Shown here piece after piece: positions 1 to 12,752 of a stretch of DNA of 64,000 nt (positions are counted from its first letter, which is position 1; the number at the start of each line of letters is the position of its first letter). The stretch spans positions 1,916,151 through 1,980,150 of the forward strand of contig LNGK01000007.1 in the NCBI GenBank assembly GCA_001510575.1. The letters run 5' to 3'. Origin of the DNA: Knoxdaviesia capensis. Taxonomy: Eukaryota; Ascomycota; Sordariomycetes; Microascales; Gondwanamycetaceae. The notes under the pieces were generated by a model that did not search any database, had not been told where the DNA came from, and worked only from the letters and a program-made list of their open reading frames with translations. The translations under genes and the position numbers were made by a program.

Positions 1-765
1 CTGTGGAGATTTCCCGAAAATTAAGCACAGCTCCGCGTATTCATTCTTATGGCCGCCCGCCAATTTCAATTCTCTCCCCCAAAACTTCAGAGTCGCCCCT
101 CAAATTTGCCTGGACGGACACCCTTTTTCCCTTAGCAGAGGAGCAAGACCCCCGCCATTTCTGAAATCCAAACAAAAAATCACGAGCCTCTGTAACCATC
201 AACAAAGAGCGAGAAGGACACAGAAACACGAGTTTTTGCTGGCATGATATCATTATTTCACACCTCTTGGCTGCTCTTTAATGTCTGTTTAAGCTCTGCT
301 CTTGATTCTCTTTGTTAAAAAGAGGCGAATAGTGGCATTTAGTGTCTGTTTCTGCCTTCATATAAACTTTCCATATAAAAAAACAGGGCCAGGTTTAGAG
401 CTGTGCTGCTTATCAGGCTGGAATCCATCCTCCAAATCTTCTCTATTCTTGCATCTCCACGATTTCCTCCCCAATTTTATCTTCATTGGCCACCCACCCA
501 TAATCACCACCGCTTACGAAATCCCGCCCCCGAAGCTGCTCTCTCTCAATCAACGGCCAGCTTTCAGCCATCATCACATAATCCTCTTCTTTGATCTTTT
601 TTTGACATATCTATTTTGATTTTCTCTCTTCGTTCTCCTCTGTATATCCTCCTTTCCATCTCCCTCGCGATTTCCTGTGCTCTCCGACTTTCCTCTTCTT
701 CCTGTTTCCCCTCCTCTCCCCCCACCGCGAAAGCACCCAAAAACCTCATCCACCCCCCTCCAACC
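1..765 (+). other. Upstream region and pyrimidine-rich leader of the PP2A gene
   Basis: No convincing gene is present. From about 560 to 765 the top strand becomes strongly C/T-rich, as is typical of fungal promoters and 5' leaders directly upstream of a start codon. The short reading frames on both strands have no recognisable family and lack the GC3 bias of the real exons in this window. Confidence 0.5.
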
Positions 766-2536
766 ATGGATGCAAATATGGAGGATGTTGGCCGAATGGC
801 CTCAGACATTCTTCCGATGCAGACCCTGGAGCCCACAACCATTCCAACTCTCGATGGCTGGATTGAGGGCCTGATGAACTGCAAGCAACTGTCAGAGCTC
901 GATGTGCAGCGGCTGTGCGAGAAGGTTCGTGATTCCTATTTTTTGTCTCCCAGGCCCGGTCAACCGGATCGGCGGAGAGAGGGCGGCATGTCCGGATCGG
1001 GGCCTTTGATGGGGCCGGCCGGCCGTGTGATGTCTCTCTGGCAAGAGATGAATGCTGCTGCTTGTCGGCGTGAGAGAAACCGTGCATACTGACGAACGAC
1101 ACCGTGTTTGTGACTATCTAGGCCCGAGAGGTTCTACAGACAGAATCCAATGTGCAGCCCGTCGTAAGTTCTGCCTCACATACACTTTCCCATCTCGACC
1201 CCGATCCGCTTCCCGACGAACGGGTGTTTTCCCGTCGCCATTATCTTATCCCTCACGGTCCATCGTATCGATAGCCTCACAGCCCCGAATGTTTCATTGG
1301 GGCATCCATCACATGTGGAATTCTTGTCCGTCCGCCTACTAACCGCGACTTCTCTTGCCATCCAGAAATGCCCCGTGACCGTCTGTGGTGATATCCACGG
1401 CCAATTCCACGATCTCATGGAGTTGTTCAAGATCGGCGGTCCTAACCCCGATACCAACTACCTGTTCATGGGTATGTGATGCTGTTGTTTTTTTTCTCTC
1501 GTGATATTCCCGGCTTCGTCAGCCACAGACATGGCAACACGACACGTGCCCCTCCTCTCCTTAACGCCGCAGAGCTGTCAGGGCTTCGGGCTTCGATTGA
1601 ACAGAACCGAGCCAATGCATGCCCATATCCTCCCTTCATTTCCCAATTCTAACCCGTATCCACACACTCCCTCTTTCTTTAGGCGACTACGTCGACCGAG
1701 GCTACTACTCTGTCGAGACTGTCACCCTTCTTGTTGCCCTCAAGATCCGGTTCCCGCAGCGCATCACCATCCTCCGCGGCAACCACGAGTCCCGCCAGAT
1801 CACGCAGGTGTACGGCTTCTACGACGAGTGCCTGCGCAAGTACGGCAACGCCAACGTGTGGAAGTACTTCACCGAGCTGTTCGACTACCTGCCGCTGACG
1901 GCGCTGATCGAGAACCAGATTTTCTGCCTGCACGGCGGTCTGTCGCCTAGCATCGACACGCTGGACAACATCCGCACGCTGGACCGCATCCAGGAAGTGC
2001 CACACGAGGGCCCGATGTGCGACCTGCTGTGGTCCGACCCCGACGACCGTTGCGGCTGGGGAATTTCACCGCGTGGTGCCGGCTACACGTTCGGCCAGGA
2101 CATTTCAGAGGCCTTTAACCATAACAACAATCTGACTCTGATTGCCCGGGCCCATCAGCTGGTCATGGAGGGATATAACTGGTCCCAAGATAGAAACGTG
2201 GTGACCATCTTCTCCGGTGAGCCGAGCCATGGCTTCTCTCTCTCTCTTCTGTTTCTTTTGTATCCATACTAACGCACCTCCCTTTCGTTTTCTCAGCTCC
2301 CAACTACTGCTACCGTTGCGGTAACCAGGCGGCAATCATGGAGATTGACGAGCATCTCAAATACACCTTGTGAGTGAACCCCCGCAGGCTCCCCCCATCT
2401 CAAGACATGCATTCAGCTCTGGCCTCGTGACCGCTAACAATCCGTCTTCAACCCAATCCACAGCCTCCAATTCGATCCGTGCCCCCGAGCCGGAGAACCG
2501 ATGGTGTCGAGAAGAACTCCCGATTACTTCCTTTGA
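766..2536 (+). CDS. pph-1: Serine/threonine protein phosphatase 2A catalytic subunit
   Basis: Catalytic (C) subunit of the PP2A holoenzyme, which dephosphorylates phospho-Ser/Thr with two active-site metals and pairs with A and B subunits. Exons read as 766-924, 1122-1163, 1366-1471, 1683-2216, 2297-2369 and 2464-2536, giving 328 residues; every junction is GT-AG and keeps frame. The PPP-family metal and catalytic motifs GDIHG, GDYVDRG and RGNHES are intact and in order, followed by LHGGLSPS, HQLVMEGY and SAPNYCYRCGN. The C-terminus TPDYFL, the PP2A tail that is carboxyl-methylated on the last Leu, separates it from PP1, PP4 and PP6. The start at 766 (ccATGg) gives an N-terminal extension of about 20 residues before TLDGWIE, usual in filamentous fungi. 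Introns 1-3 are 197-211 bp, the last two 80 and 94 bp. The symbol follows Neurospora usage and is by family, not by orthology test. Confidence 0.97.
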
Positions 2537-3322
2537 ACGCTGAATCCGATCATGATTGATAGATACCCTCTGGCTGATGTGTATGCGGGGCTGGCTTTTT
2601 CCGTTTCTCCTTTTTTCCTCATCATCATGGTTCGCTGTTGTCTTCCGATCTTGTCATTTGTGGTGGCAACAAGAAACGGCAGTGAAACTTCCTCAAGCGA
2701 ATGACAACAGAAATGCCCAAAAAAGACATTCTTTTTAATGCCAAAAAGAGAGGAACACTCCTTCATCTTGCCAGTTCATGTTTTCTTCTTTCTCTCTGAC
2801 GCCCTCCCCTTCCTTTCTTCGGGTCTCTCTTCCTGTGTCTTTCTCTCGGCTGTGAGATCCTCCTCTCCCTCTTGGGTCAGTTGGTTCTAGTGTGTTTTTT
2901 TGTTCGGGTTCTCTTCTGGGAGAGAGTATCAAGGCACTTCATCATCTCTAGCGGTTGTTTTCGACGAAAAAGGAGCCCGGGAAAAGAAACAGTAAGCTTT
3001 GGGATGGGAGTGGTTGAGAACGGACAGCAGTGATTTGGAGGGCATGGAGGGGGGGGGGGGGGGGGGGCGCGGATTTGGAAAAGCGAGGGTCAACCACAAA
3101 ATCAAAGTAACGAATTTAATCAATGCTCTCTCTCCCTGTGACGACGGACATGGTGTGTGCTGCTCTGCTTCACGGGTGGAGCCGCTGCTCTCTATCCTGG
3201 AGATATGGCCCAGTCTCCGGAGAGCTCGGTTTGGTTCTGGTATCCGCCAGCTGAGAGAATGAAGTGGTGCAGGTGTCACGGTATATCGCCGCCAGTCTTG
3301 CGAAGTCGAAGCAATCTCCCCA
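2537..3322. other. Intergenic; G19 homopolymer
   Basis: No supportable gene. It starts with the PP2A 3' flank. An uninterrupted run of 19 G lies at 3049-3067 and could be a G-quadruplex former or a homopolymer call error. The remaining short reading frames have no family resemblance. Confidence 0.5.
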
Positions 3323-3323
3323 G

Positions 3324-3470
3324 CCCATCGTTCCTTCCTTACCCACCGTTCCTTCCTTGCCCACCGTTGCTTCCTTACTCATCCTTCCTTCCTGACCCAT
3401 CGTTCCTTCCCAGCCCATCGTTCCTTCCTTCTCCATCGTTCCTTCCTTCCCCATCGTTCCTTCCCCATCT
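3324..3470. repeat. 18-bp minisatellite, about eight copies
   Basis: Tandem repeat with an 18-bp unit of the form cccatcgttccttcctta, about eight units with point differences and shortened units toward the 3' end. Because 18 is a multiple of three, one frame reads as a PSFLPx hexapeptide repeat. No start context, intron signals or homology support its being translated. Confidence 0.85.
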
Positions 3471-3534
3471 GACCTCCTCATGGCGCCTGTGTATACTTCA
3501 TATGCCAATGTTGTGTGCCCTTCATTCAGGACAG

Positions 3535-3661
3535 TACCAATGGCCTAGTGGTTAGTTGGTAGAGAAGGAGCTTTCGTACTGCACATGTGTACGTCATGTA
3601 AACCGTCTCTGATCAACTCTCTGCGATGACTGGTGTTGGCTGTCCGCCTCTCTTTTTTTTT
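3535..3661 (+). repeat. tRNA-type SINE-like element (Pol III A box, B box, T run)
   Basis: An A-box-like segment TGGCCTAGTGG at 3541-3551 is followed by GATCAACTC at 3611-3619, a full match to the B-box core GWTCRANNC, and then by a T run at 3653-3661 that could end Pol III transcription. A related copy lies at 39785-39924. The two share the A box, the segment agaag..gctttcg/gcctttgg, a gtac-catgtaa-ccg block and cgatg-ctg-tggtgtt after the B box. The second copy has an extra segment of about 20 bp between the boxes. The element does not fold into an evident tRNA cloverleaf, so it is called SINE-like. Confidence 0.6.
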
Positions 3662-3699
3662 GTCTTCTTCCTCTCCTCCCTCCCCTCCCCTCTCTTTCT

Positions 3700-3773
3700 G
3701 TACATCATGTTACCCGTGTCTGTTCGACTATCTGCGATCACCAGTATTAGCTATTAGTCCCCATTTTTTTTTT
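3700..3773 (+). repeat. Partial second SINE-like unit (B-box half)
   Basis: This repeats the 3' half of the element immediately upstream. It has gtacatcatgttacccgt, then GTTCGACTA at 3722-3730 (8 of 9 to the B-box core), then tctgcgat and a ten-base T run at 3764-3773. It lacks an A box. The arrangement looks like a dimeric or tandemly duplicated SINE whose second unit is 5'-truncated. Confidence 0.5.
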
Positions 3774-6700
3774 CTTGTTACTCTCCAAGGTGAGGTGCTT
3801 TCCTCAAGAGCGGCATACGGTTTGTTTCGTGGTTCAGCGAGCGGCATTCTGCGCTTGTATAGGGGTCATACAGTAATATCCGGGCCGGTGTTATGTGCAT
3901 ATTAACGGTGTATGCTACATGCACTTGGCCGCCTTTCTTGGTCTATAACCTGGCTCAGGCATTGGACATTGACGGGAACCAGTGTTTTTTGGTCCTGTTT
4001 CGGGGTTCTCTCCCTCTCTCTTGTTATTGTCCTCTGGGATCCGGGGTGGAGGTTTAAGGGTTTTTGTTTTGTTTGTTGCGGTTTGTAAAATATGCCGCAG
4101 AGGTGTTTTTTCTCTTGCTTTCTTGCTGCTCTTCACACGGTTCCGGGAAGCCCAGTGGGACGGGGCGAGAGCCGTATGTTTCGGGGGGCATAGTTGCGAT
4201 CGTCTGCCGGGACCGGGAAGAGCGGCGAGAGAGAGTCTGGTAGGTATATCATGGCGAAACGAAACGATGCTGCATATGGCTATATATCGGTGGATATAGA
4301 GGCGAGGCATATCGTGGCCATGGAAAGGAAGAGAGTGAGAGTTAGAGTGTATGTGTTAGAGAGAGAGAGAGAGACCTCCACAGACGAAGAGTCAAGAGGG
4401 CTTCGCCGTTCGTTCAGAGTCAATGTGTCCGCGTTTGCATGCATCGTGCGGGTGGTCGCCGTGTCCCGTTCCCGGTGCTACAGGTACGTGAACAAGATAC
4501 TCGGGCGGTTCTCTGCTTGGCCCAAGTCAATCAGTCGCCGCATTGATAGACTCCCCTCTGAGCTGAATACCTCCTCCCATCTGTTCAGCTCGCCGGGGAG
4601 CTATACAATCAACGGCATAGTCCCCGAGTGTTTCCGTGTTGATCGGGCCCCATCCACCAGGGAGCCGTTCCGTGTCTGCCCCGGCTGGTCACCGAAGATC
4701 AACAAGGCCCAGTGATCCAGCCTCTTTGTGGTTTCGTACACTGAGCCGTGGTCGAGAGATCCCCGGCCGTGTCCTCTCTTCTTCTCTCATTTTATTCCTT
4801 GTCTTGTTTCTGGGCTCGGGGATCGTCCTGCGCTGTACCCTTTCACAGAAAAGAAAAACCCGCAGGACTAGTGAGCTAGGTACGGCACTCTTTCATGAGT
4901 AGCTGCAGGTGTTCTACGGTACCGCCGAGCATCTTTCGAAACAAAAGCTGGGTGAGCTGTAACATTTGATTTTCTGGGTCCGAATGGAGAAACAGCCCGG
5001 CAAGTGGAAGACTGGCGGTTGATTGCAGATATATGCTCAATTCTCTGGGGCATGCACCCGGTTATTACGTGTAGACCAAAGCTGGACATTGAAACATCCA
5101 TGGCCGCCACGGCATCCAAAGATGGGGTCTTGGGCAGAACTTTCCGGATAGCATTCCGGGTAGGAAGAAGGGAAGAGACCATGCCGTGGGCACTTCAGAG
5201 TGCGAGGGGAGTGGCACACTCTCGGAAACCCTCGCCGACGCTGAGAGCATGAAGTCCTTTACCTGTTTCTTCAGCTTCATAAAGTCCGGTCATCATGGGA
5301 TGGACCCTTGAGTTCTTGGACATGGCCGGTTTGAACTGTATCCGGCCGTCCAATGTGTAGGAGCTGTCCTTCACAATATGCATTGGCGGTGGACCGGCCA
5401 GCAAGAGATATGCAATATGTGGTGGTTGCTATATCCAGCTCGGTCTCGGTATTGCATTACCGTGAGCATCGTTTTTATGCAGAGCGTGGAAGGGGACGAC
5501 TGGGGTGTGTTTGCCTGTCTGTACCTATAAGAACGTGTAGGAGTGACACTCTGGTGCTGTGCTCGCGTATCTTTGCAAACGAGGTCTAGATCGACGTGTC
5601 TGGGAAGTCATCGCGGACTGTGTGGGCTTCATTGTTTGGTAGAAAGTTAGAAACTTCGTAGCTTCGTCTCACGATGATGGCAAGAAACCCTGCTTTTTCC
5701 CAACTCCAGCATTTCACGTTCTACCAGAGCCCCTCGATCAAGATATGAAGCAATCGATACAGGGAGGGGACACAAAAAGGAAAGAGAAAAAAAAAGGAAG
5801 AAAAAAAAAAGAGGGGGGAAAGGATGTGACGCGCTTCCCTGTCTCCAAGATCGATCCCCCTCAGTTTCACCTGTCATATGCCTTTCTGGAAACTCCATTT
5901 TGTCCGACCAGGAAAAAGAATCAAAAGTAAAAGGCAGTAATGCAGTCTGGAAGGTTAAGGGCTTTCCTTTTTTTTCTCTGCACACGGACTGTCGGTCATA
6001 CATCGCTGTCCCGGTGTTTCTGAGATCACAATTGAGATTTTGTGTATGCCAGGTAGTGATTCGCAGTCGGAGCAGACCAATATTTTTCTTTTCTTGTTTG
6101 TTTGTTTGCCCAGTTGCCAGTGTATTCGATAAACAGGCTATCTACCTGTATCAACAAACAGCCGTCTTGCAAAGAAAAATCGGCGGTGGTCGGGCCCGGG
6201 CCCGATACCACTCGGCACTGTCCCCCGGGACCGGCCGGCACGGTTCCGGCACATCATAAAAACAACCAGCCCAAAGAAAGCCGACATGTGCAAGTGCCGC
6301 ATGTTTCAAGCAGGCCGGCCGATAAGACCAAGAATAAACCCCCAAATTTAAAGGGATATAAAAAAAAACTCCCATCTCGGTCCTGGTATCAGCGTGTTCT
6401 GTGCACCAGACTCGACGCGTCTGTGGTTCGGCTCAGCCTTGGCCAGGTCCGTTGGAAATTCTTGGAGGTACGTGCAGTGACACTGAATTTGCATGCCTTT
6501 TTCTTTCGTCGTGTGTTCCTGTCAGTCGGGATTTTGTGCTGTGCGTAGGAGATAAAAAGCACGGTACGTATAATTTTCCGTTGGTTGATTGGCGATGTCT
6601 GCATTATGCGAGCATCACTTCATGCGTTAAAGCCCTGTCTACGTTCACTCGTTCCTTTCTCTGCTATCACAACGTCTCTGGGAAATTGATCGTCAATGGG

Positions 6701-7707
6701 ACAATGCACAGTACCGCCAGTACTTAGCTGGACTCCTCGTTCTGGTCGAACCCGTCAGTGTTGCCACCGCTTATCGGCATTTCGTCGTGTGATTAAAGCT
6801 CCTCGCCGGCGCGGGAATGCCACTTAAGCCCCCCGTCCGGTGGGTGCGTGTGTCGTGCTGAGCCCGGCGGCATGGCAAGCAGCTGGCCTGGTTGAGCGTC
6901 TGAGGGGGCGATCGAGAGAGAGATATGGCTGTACCACCGAACGCGAACACCGCTGTTCTGGAGAGGGTCCACGGACGACACTGCGAAGCGGATCTGCCTG
7001 TGTAGCCTGCCCGTTGCACATGTGCGTACCTTTTTTTGTCTCCGTGATCTGGGGGAGCGGGATGGATGGGTTTCAATGCCTGGTGCGCGGTGTGTCGTGC
7101 CTGGGATATCTGCGCATCTCCTGTCTCGGGAGCGGGACTGGCATGCAGCCTCAGGAGTCAGGCCGTTCGTTGGAGCTGGCCGCCGCCACTGCCCTATCCG
7201 CGAGAATCGACTGGGGAGAATTGCACAGTTGACATATCGTCAACCACTGCCCGCCACACTCTTCTAGAAGACGTCGAGCTTTGGACCGAGAAGGTTCTCA
7301 GCGCCAACGCTCGAAGTCGCTGGAATGCACCCACCGAGCAGTAGTCTGCCCACTTTCTGATCCTTCCAGTTCAGTGCTGGTGTTTCCCTCTTCGCGCTCA
7401 GACACAATTGGCGTGATCTCTTCCTCTTTTTCTTTTTTTTTTCTTTTTTTATCTTGTCTAGAAGACCGACGAATGCACTGGGTTCTGGTGCGGCCGAATA
7501 CATGTTCTCGGACCCCGTAGGAGGCAGAGAGATAACCGGAATGCCAGCGGCTTGGGAGGGGGGGAAATATGTCAGGTTTTTTCAAACTGGCATGCAAAAA
7601 ATGTCTGTGGTTTTTTTTTCCTGGCTTGACGGGAGGGGCGTGTAACTCTTTTGAGGATCAAACGGGGGAATGGGGTTGGTGATCGACGTCTGTTAAGTTC
7701 CGATCGA

Positions 7708-7720
7708 TAGGGTTAGGGTT
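7708..7720 (+). repeat. Interstitial telomere-like repeat, two units
   Basis: tagggttagggtt, two TTAGGG units on the top strand. Matching two-unit sites are at 46242 (bottom strand) and 48645. In fungi such sites are known as Tbf1/Teb1-type factor binding sequences; that role here is inference. Confidence 0.6.
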
Positions 7721-8329
7721 GTGCGTTTGGAGAGTGGTTGTGCTGTGCAGGTCGCTAGGTTGACCACGGAACGCGGTCATGGATGCAAATCTCGTGGGGT
7801 CGAAGTTAATTTGCCCGGCACAAGGAGTCTGTCTCTTCGATACACCCAAGCTTGTTATCATCCACATATCGAGAATAGTGTAGATCGAGTACACACGTGC
7901 ATGAGTGACATATGGCCCCCCGATATGACAACCTCAGTCTATGCGTATCGTGCCAGACCTGCCTACACATAAGCGAAGCCCTTCAACTTGCTCCCAACCA
8001 CCACGTGGTCTTACTTGCACCGGGCCTATGGCTGCATTGCGGGCTGTAGGCTTGGAATACATGCACCCACAACAGCCTGATTCCATGCACAATGTGTGCT
8101 GCTAGGGCATAAGGGTTCCCCAGCGGCTATTTGTGCTGCGATAATGAATGCAGATTGTGGTCGTGGGTCTTGAATTAGACGCCAGGCGTGCCACCGACGA
8201 AGGAAGACGTCCGGACGGACTATAGAGGTATCATCTGTGAAGGAGACCGACAGTGTGGGTTGTATCCGATTCAGCCCGTCTACAGTCGCATTGCGACCAC
8301 AGACAGTCAATGTCGATCGACGTATATAA

Positions 8330-8350
8330 GTACAGTACTGTACAGTACAG
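8330..8350. repeat. GTACAGTAC/GTACTGTAC palindromic motif
   Basis: Overlapping gtacagtac and gtactgtac units form a perfect self-complementary core with short direct repeats of 'gtac(a/t)'. Similar sites recur at 9135, 10345, 49884 and 50250. Confidence 0.7.
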
Positions 8351-9134
8351 TAGATACCAGATAGGAACCAACTTTCCCAAGACTGAATGCAACATCAATC
8401 AAATTCAACGAAACGTCGCGTACCACAGACTCAATACCACCAACACCACAATACGGTACTCCCACCCTCGGTCCTCGTAGGTTGGAGAACAGACAGAACG
8501 CGTCAGATACCCGACGACGAGGGTTCCGAGAAACGTTCGCTGGAAGTAATACCAGATAATACAACTTGTACGCACTTCCATACGGACCGATAGCTCAGTA
8601 TCTCTCGAACAAATATTTTTCATCGCGGCCAAGGCTCCCTCCTCCAGGATTAAAAGTCGGCCGGTTGCTATACGCACCTATTCCGACATATATGTGCAGT
8701 GTCCTATAGACCAGAAAATTGCCATTCGGGAACAAAATGAGACGATCTTCATTTAAACATCACAGGGGAGTTATGAACAGGAACACAAAAAAAGCAACAA
8801 CCTGGGCACAGCCAGCGTGTGTTTCCTTAGGGAGTCTGCAGGCGTGAAATTACTTCCTACACTCAGCACACACCCGAAAAAAGAAAGAAAAAGTCCTTGC
8901 AGTCAAGCCAATCAAACCCATTGGGGGGTTGCGACGCTGTTGGGTTATAATTTCCCCGTATATTTAATGACGAAAGAGAGAGCAGAAGAGCTGTTGGGTG
9001 GGTATTCAATCAAGATTACAATGAGCCTTTTCTCTCTTGTTCACGTACGAGGACGCAGCCACCTTGGGAGAGCGAGAGAGAGAGAGGGAGAGAGAGGGAG
9101 AGAGGGAGGGGGTTTCATAGCCTCTTCTATGCCG

Positions 9135-9159
9135 AGTACTGTATGTACTGTACAGTACT
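9135..9159. repeat. GTACTGTAC palindromic motif
   Basis: The core reads agtactgtatg followed by tactgtacagtact. The second half is a self-complementary gtactgtacagtac, the same unit as at 8330, 10345 and 50250. Confidence 0.7.
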
Positions 9160-10239
9160 GGCATCCAATTCGTGATGGTCCTGGTGTCATACACACTTAC
9201 TTTCATTTGCACAGGAAATCCCGGAGCTGGCTTCCGGATCTGGGAGCTCTCGGGTGGAATGCTGTGAGTCCCAAGGTGCCGAGTCTCAGTATAAAGCTCT
9301 TCCCCCAAAACAGTCAGGACCACATCCACCGCTGGGGTTACCACGGAAGATGTGGGCACAAGCTCCGAGTTCTCTGTCTCTCCTTCTTTCTGTCACCCGT
9401 GATCGAAGCGCCAGACCCTACACCCCGGGCGCCCGCCCCCCCTTACTGGACAGAAAACCCGGACACTATCGACTCATCCCCCGGCTGTCGTGATTCTCCA
9501 TGGGCCAACTGAAGCTGAAATTCCGGCCGCTCTGGTCGTGGCCAGCCTGCACCTGAAGATTGGCCGACCTGATAGACCTGCGTTTTGTCTCCCCCGGGGG
9601 GCTGGAGGTGAGTCTTTTCGACTGGGAGATCTCAAAAGAGACAGCGTGTGCGACAGAACGACAACAGAATGCGCCTTTAAGGCCCTCGGTCTGTAGGAAG
9701 GGGAAAAAAGATATTGCGTCGTTAAAAAGTCCCAGGCTAACCACGAAACCAAATATGGAAACGGGGGGGGACACATCTTGGCTGGCCAGATAACCACGGC
9801 ATTATCAGACGAAAGCTATAGTTCGATATCGGCCTTGCCTGCCTGCCACGGGGGTCAGCGCCACACCCATCCGGAAACAGGAAAGGAAAAAAGAGGCTGT
9901 AAGCGAGAGGTCAAATTTCCCCCCTCGTGGGCTTTGGGGGGTTTTTTTCTCTCCTGTTCTTCTGCCAGGGGGAAGAAGGAGAGTCTGACTGTCGAAACGC
10001 GAAAAAGCTCTGCTCTGGTTCGGCGAAGATGGACACGCGTGCCAACCCCCAAAATACCGAGACCCAGGGCGTTGTGTATCTCGGAGACGGAACAAGCCAG
10101 AACCTGGCCCGTGTTTGGAGGTTGTTCCTTGGGAGAGGGAAGAAGCGGAAGAATCTAAAAACGGAAAGCGGCCCTCGTCAGGAAGCAAGCTCGTTGGTCT
10201 TGAACTCGCGATCTCTCGGTGACGCAGTGATATTCTAGT

Positions 10240-10263
10240 CACACACACACACACACACACACA
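10240..10263. repeat. (CA)n microsatellite
   Basis: Twelve uninterrupted CA units, directly next to the B-box-like relic on the minus strand at 10190-10235. Confidence 0.95.
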
Positions 10264-10344
10264 AGCTAGACAGGCTTTCGGGATAGCTTTGCCGATGGAG
10301 CTTTTGCTTCCAGTCTCCAGGCCTCACCCATCTTTCCTGTCCAC

Positions 10345-10368
10345 GTACTGTACTGTACAGTACTGTAC
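10345..10368. repeat. GTACTGTAC palindromic motif
   Basis: gtactgtactgtacagtact followed by gtac: the longest member of the dispersed palindrome family in this window, fully self-complementary around a central gtac. Confidence 0.75.
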
Positions 10369-12699
10369 CTGGCCGGAGATGTGGCTTGGTGTCAACCATG
10401 TCTGGTTCTGACCTGTTTCTAGGGTAATTAACGATCACCTTCTGTGTGCAATAATCTGCAAACACAGAGAGAGAGACAAGACATGATCATCGGGAATCAA
10501 CAACTGGGCAAGACAACGACTGAGGTGTATCGACTCGTACGTGATTTGATCCCCACAGCGTATCCAATCAGCCTCACTCCAAGGAAAGCGTCCGTGAACT
10601 TTCCACTCCAGCAGGAGAGAGTTAAAAATATCCGCGTTAGCTTGTTAAGGGATTGGCACCAGGAAATTATACCGAGCGAGAATGAGAGAAAAAGAGCCAG
10701 GTCTGGCCTTCTTGGAGATCGTGTTTTCCCAGGTTCCGCAATTCGGCTCGACTTATAGATGTACAGTGCACACGTTAATTGTATGTACGAGTACCTCCGA
10801 CATATGTGCAGCAGGTCTGGATTGTTTAAAGTGAGTGGCGTTTTCGAGGCATCATAAACGAGTGTCTGTGTGGCTGCACACTGCAACATCGTGATGAAAG
10901 GAATGAATTGAAGGACCTTGCGCTTGAGGCACATAACTCGTGAAGTAAAAAAGGACATAAAACGTGCACAATGCCGGGGAAACGAGAGAATAATCGACTA
11001 CACTGGAAACAAACAAAAAAAGTCTACACCGGTGCGAGCTGTCTTATGGGTCGAGCCCGGGCCATAATATCCATCGCCCACATCTGTGGTGAGTGTGTCT
11101 TTTCCATGGGCCGAGCAAGTGAGGGACGAGAGAATCTCCAGAACACACAGGTAAACCGGGACCTGTGAAGGCACAGATAGACAGATCCTGTGTCTCTTTC
11201 GTTGAGCTCCCGTCTTACAACACAGACTTTTGTATCAGTGATGTGTTGGTGGACGGGCTCTCAGAGGAGAACAAAGGGGATAAAGTGGATGACACACAAC
11301 ACACACTCACACGCAAGAAGAGATTGCATGACGTGGTGACTGGTGAGACCGGATTGAAGTAATCCTCGGGCCATTTGTGCACGATATAGAGTTGTAAAAT
11401 GTTCACCTGAGTGGGAGCGAGATCGGACGAAATCTGCTGGATGGAGTTGGAAGCTTGAAGTTTAAGAGCCGGAACGCACTAAACACTTCCTTCTCCTGAG
11501 AGTTATTTGTTTACTTTTGCCCAAGTCAAGTCAACAAAAAGAAAATCTCGCCCGAAACGAATAACACCGCTTACGTGCATATGCAGGTTACATGAATATG
11601 GAAAAAAACTCTGCAGGAGAAGTGAAGGGGGTGGCGGCGCCTGAGCCTGCTCCTGCCTTTTTCTTGCGTTGTTGCCGGGCCTCTTTTTGTTTACGGTGTT
11701 CGTCCCAGGATTAGGCCGGGAACACAGCACAAAAAACGAGCACAGAGAGAAGGAACTACCTAGGGAAACACAAGGAAGGATCCAATATTATGTTATGTTC
11801 ATAAAATGGCAGGCGCGGCCGGGAGCTAGAACCATGCAGGTTTGAAACAAGAGCATTTCCTTTTCACTTATACGCCTCTGGTGGATGGATTATCCCACTT
11901 TGTGCACACGGCTGACTGTCTGGTGCTTAACCGTATCCTGTACAGCAGATTAAGGAACGAATACCCTGTTTGTCACTCACGTATTGAAACCAACTTCCAT
12001 CTTGAAGAGACGAGTTATTTCTTCTGTCCGTTCCTGCACAACCGGCTTATCGATGGCTAAACTGCCTCCCCCTTCCCTTCCCTTCATTCAAGGAAGAAGG
12101 CCCAAAACCAGGGAAGTAGCTCCCAACACCCCCCCAGACCACACACACCACCTTCCTTTGACACACCCCCTGCACAACCCTTGCAGCGCCGAGGGTTGGC
12201 CCCTGTCCTGCAAAATTAAAGAAGAGCGAAATGCCTTTTGCCTGTTTTATCGTTGTCGTGTTTTGCAGGCCGGTACCTGCGTCGCGCGCAGCTGGGATGT
12301 ACCGGTACACACATGCTGAGGTGGTCTTTGCACTCGCAGCAGCAAACGGGCCCGTGGACATCAAGAGTCTGACCACGATGAGTGAGTGCTCCGTGCTGCG
12401 AGTTAAGAGATGGGATAGGATAGACGTGTATTCCGAATACAAGAGGAGAACACTGGTCTCCCTTGGTGAGCCGCCGTCTGAGATAGTGTGTCCTGTTTCA
12501 CGTGGGCCCTGGGCACTAACTGGATGTTTGGCAGAAGCCCCAGTTCCAGAACTGCAAGCCACGTTAGTGTTAGCCAGAGTCTTTGCTGTACCAGTAGCAT
12601 AACATCACCACGGCCTTTCTGGAGATGGATCTGGCGCATCTCCCTCCTTGCCCCTCTTGAACAAAAGAAACCCACTGTAGATCCTGACTCTCGATGGCA

Positions 12700-12704
<5 letters not shown>

Positions 12705-12745
<41 letters not shown>
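12705..12745. repeat. (CT)n microsatellite
   Basis: About 20 uninterrupted CT units. Shorter CT runs lie at about 13310-13342 and 35797-35823. Confidence 0.95.

Positions 12746-12752
<7 letters not shown>

Noticed and set aside
3157..3555. 132-codon frame over the minisatellite
   Set aside because: The frame exists because the repeat unit is 18 bp. There is no start context, intron or family support.
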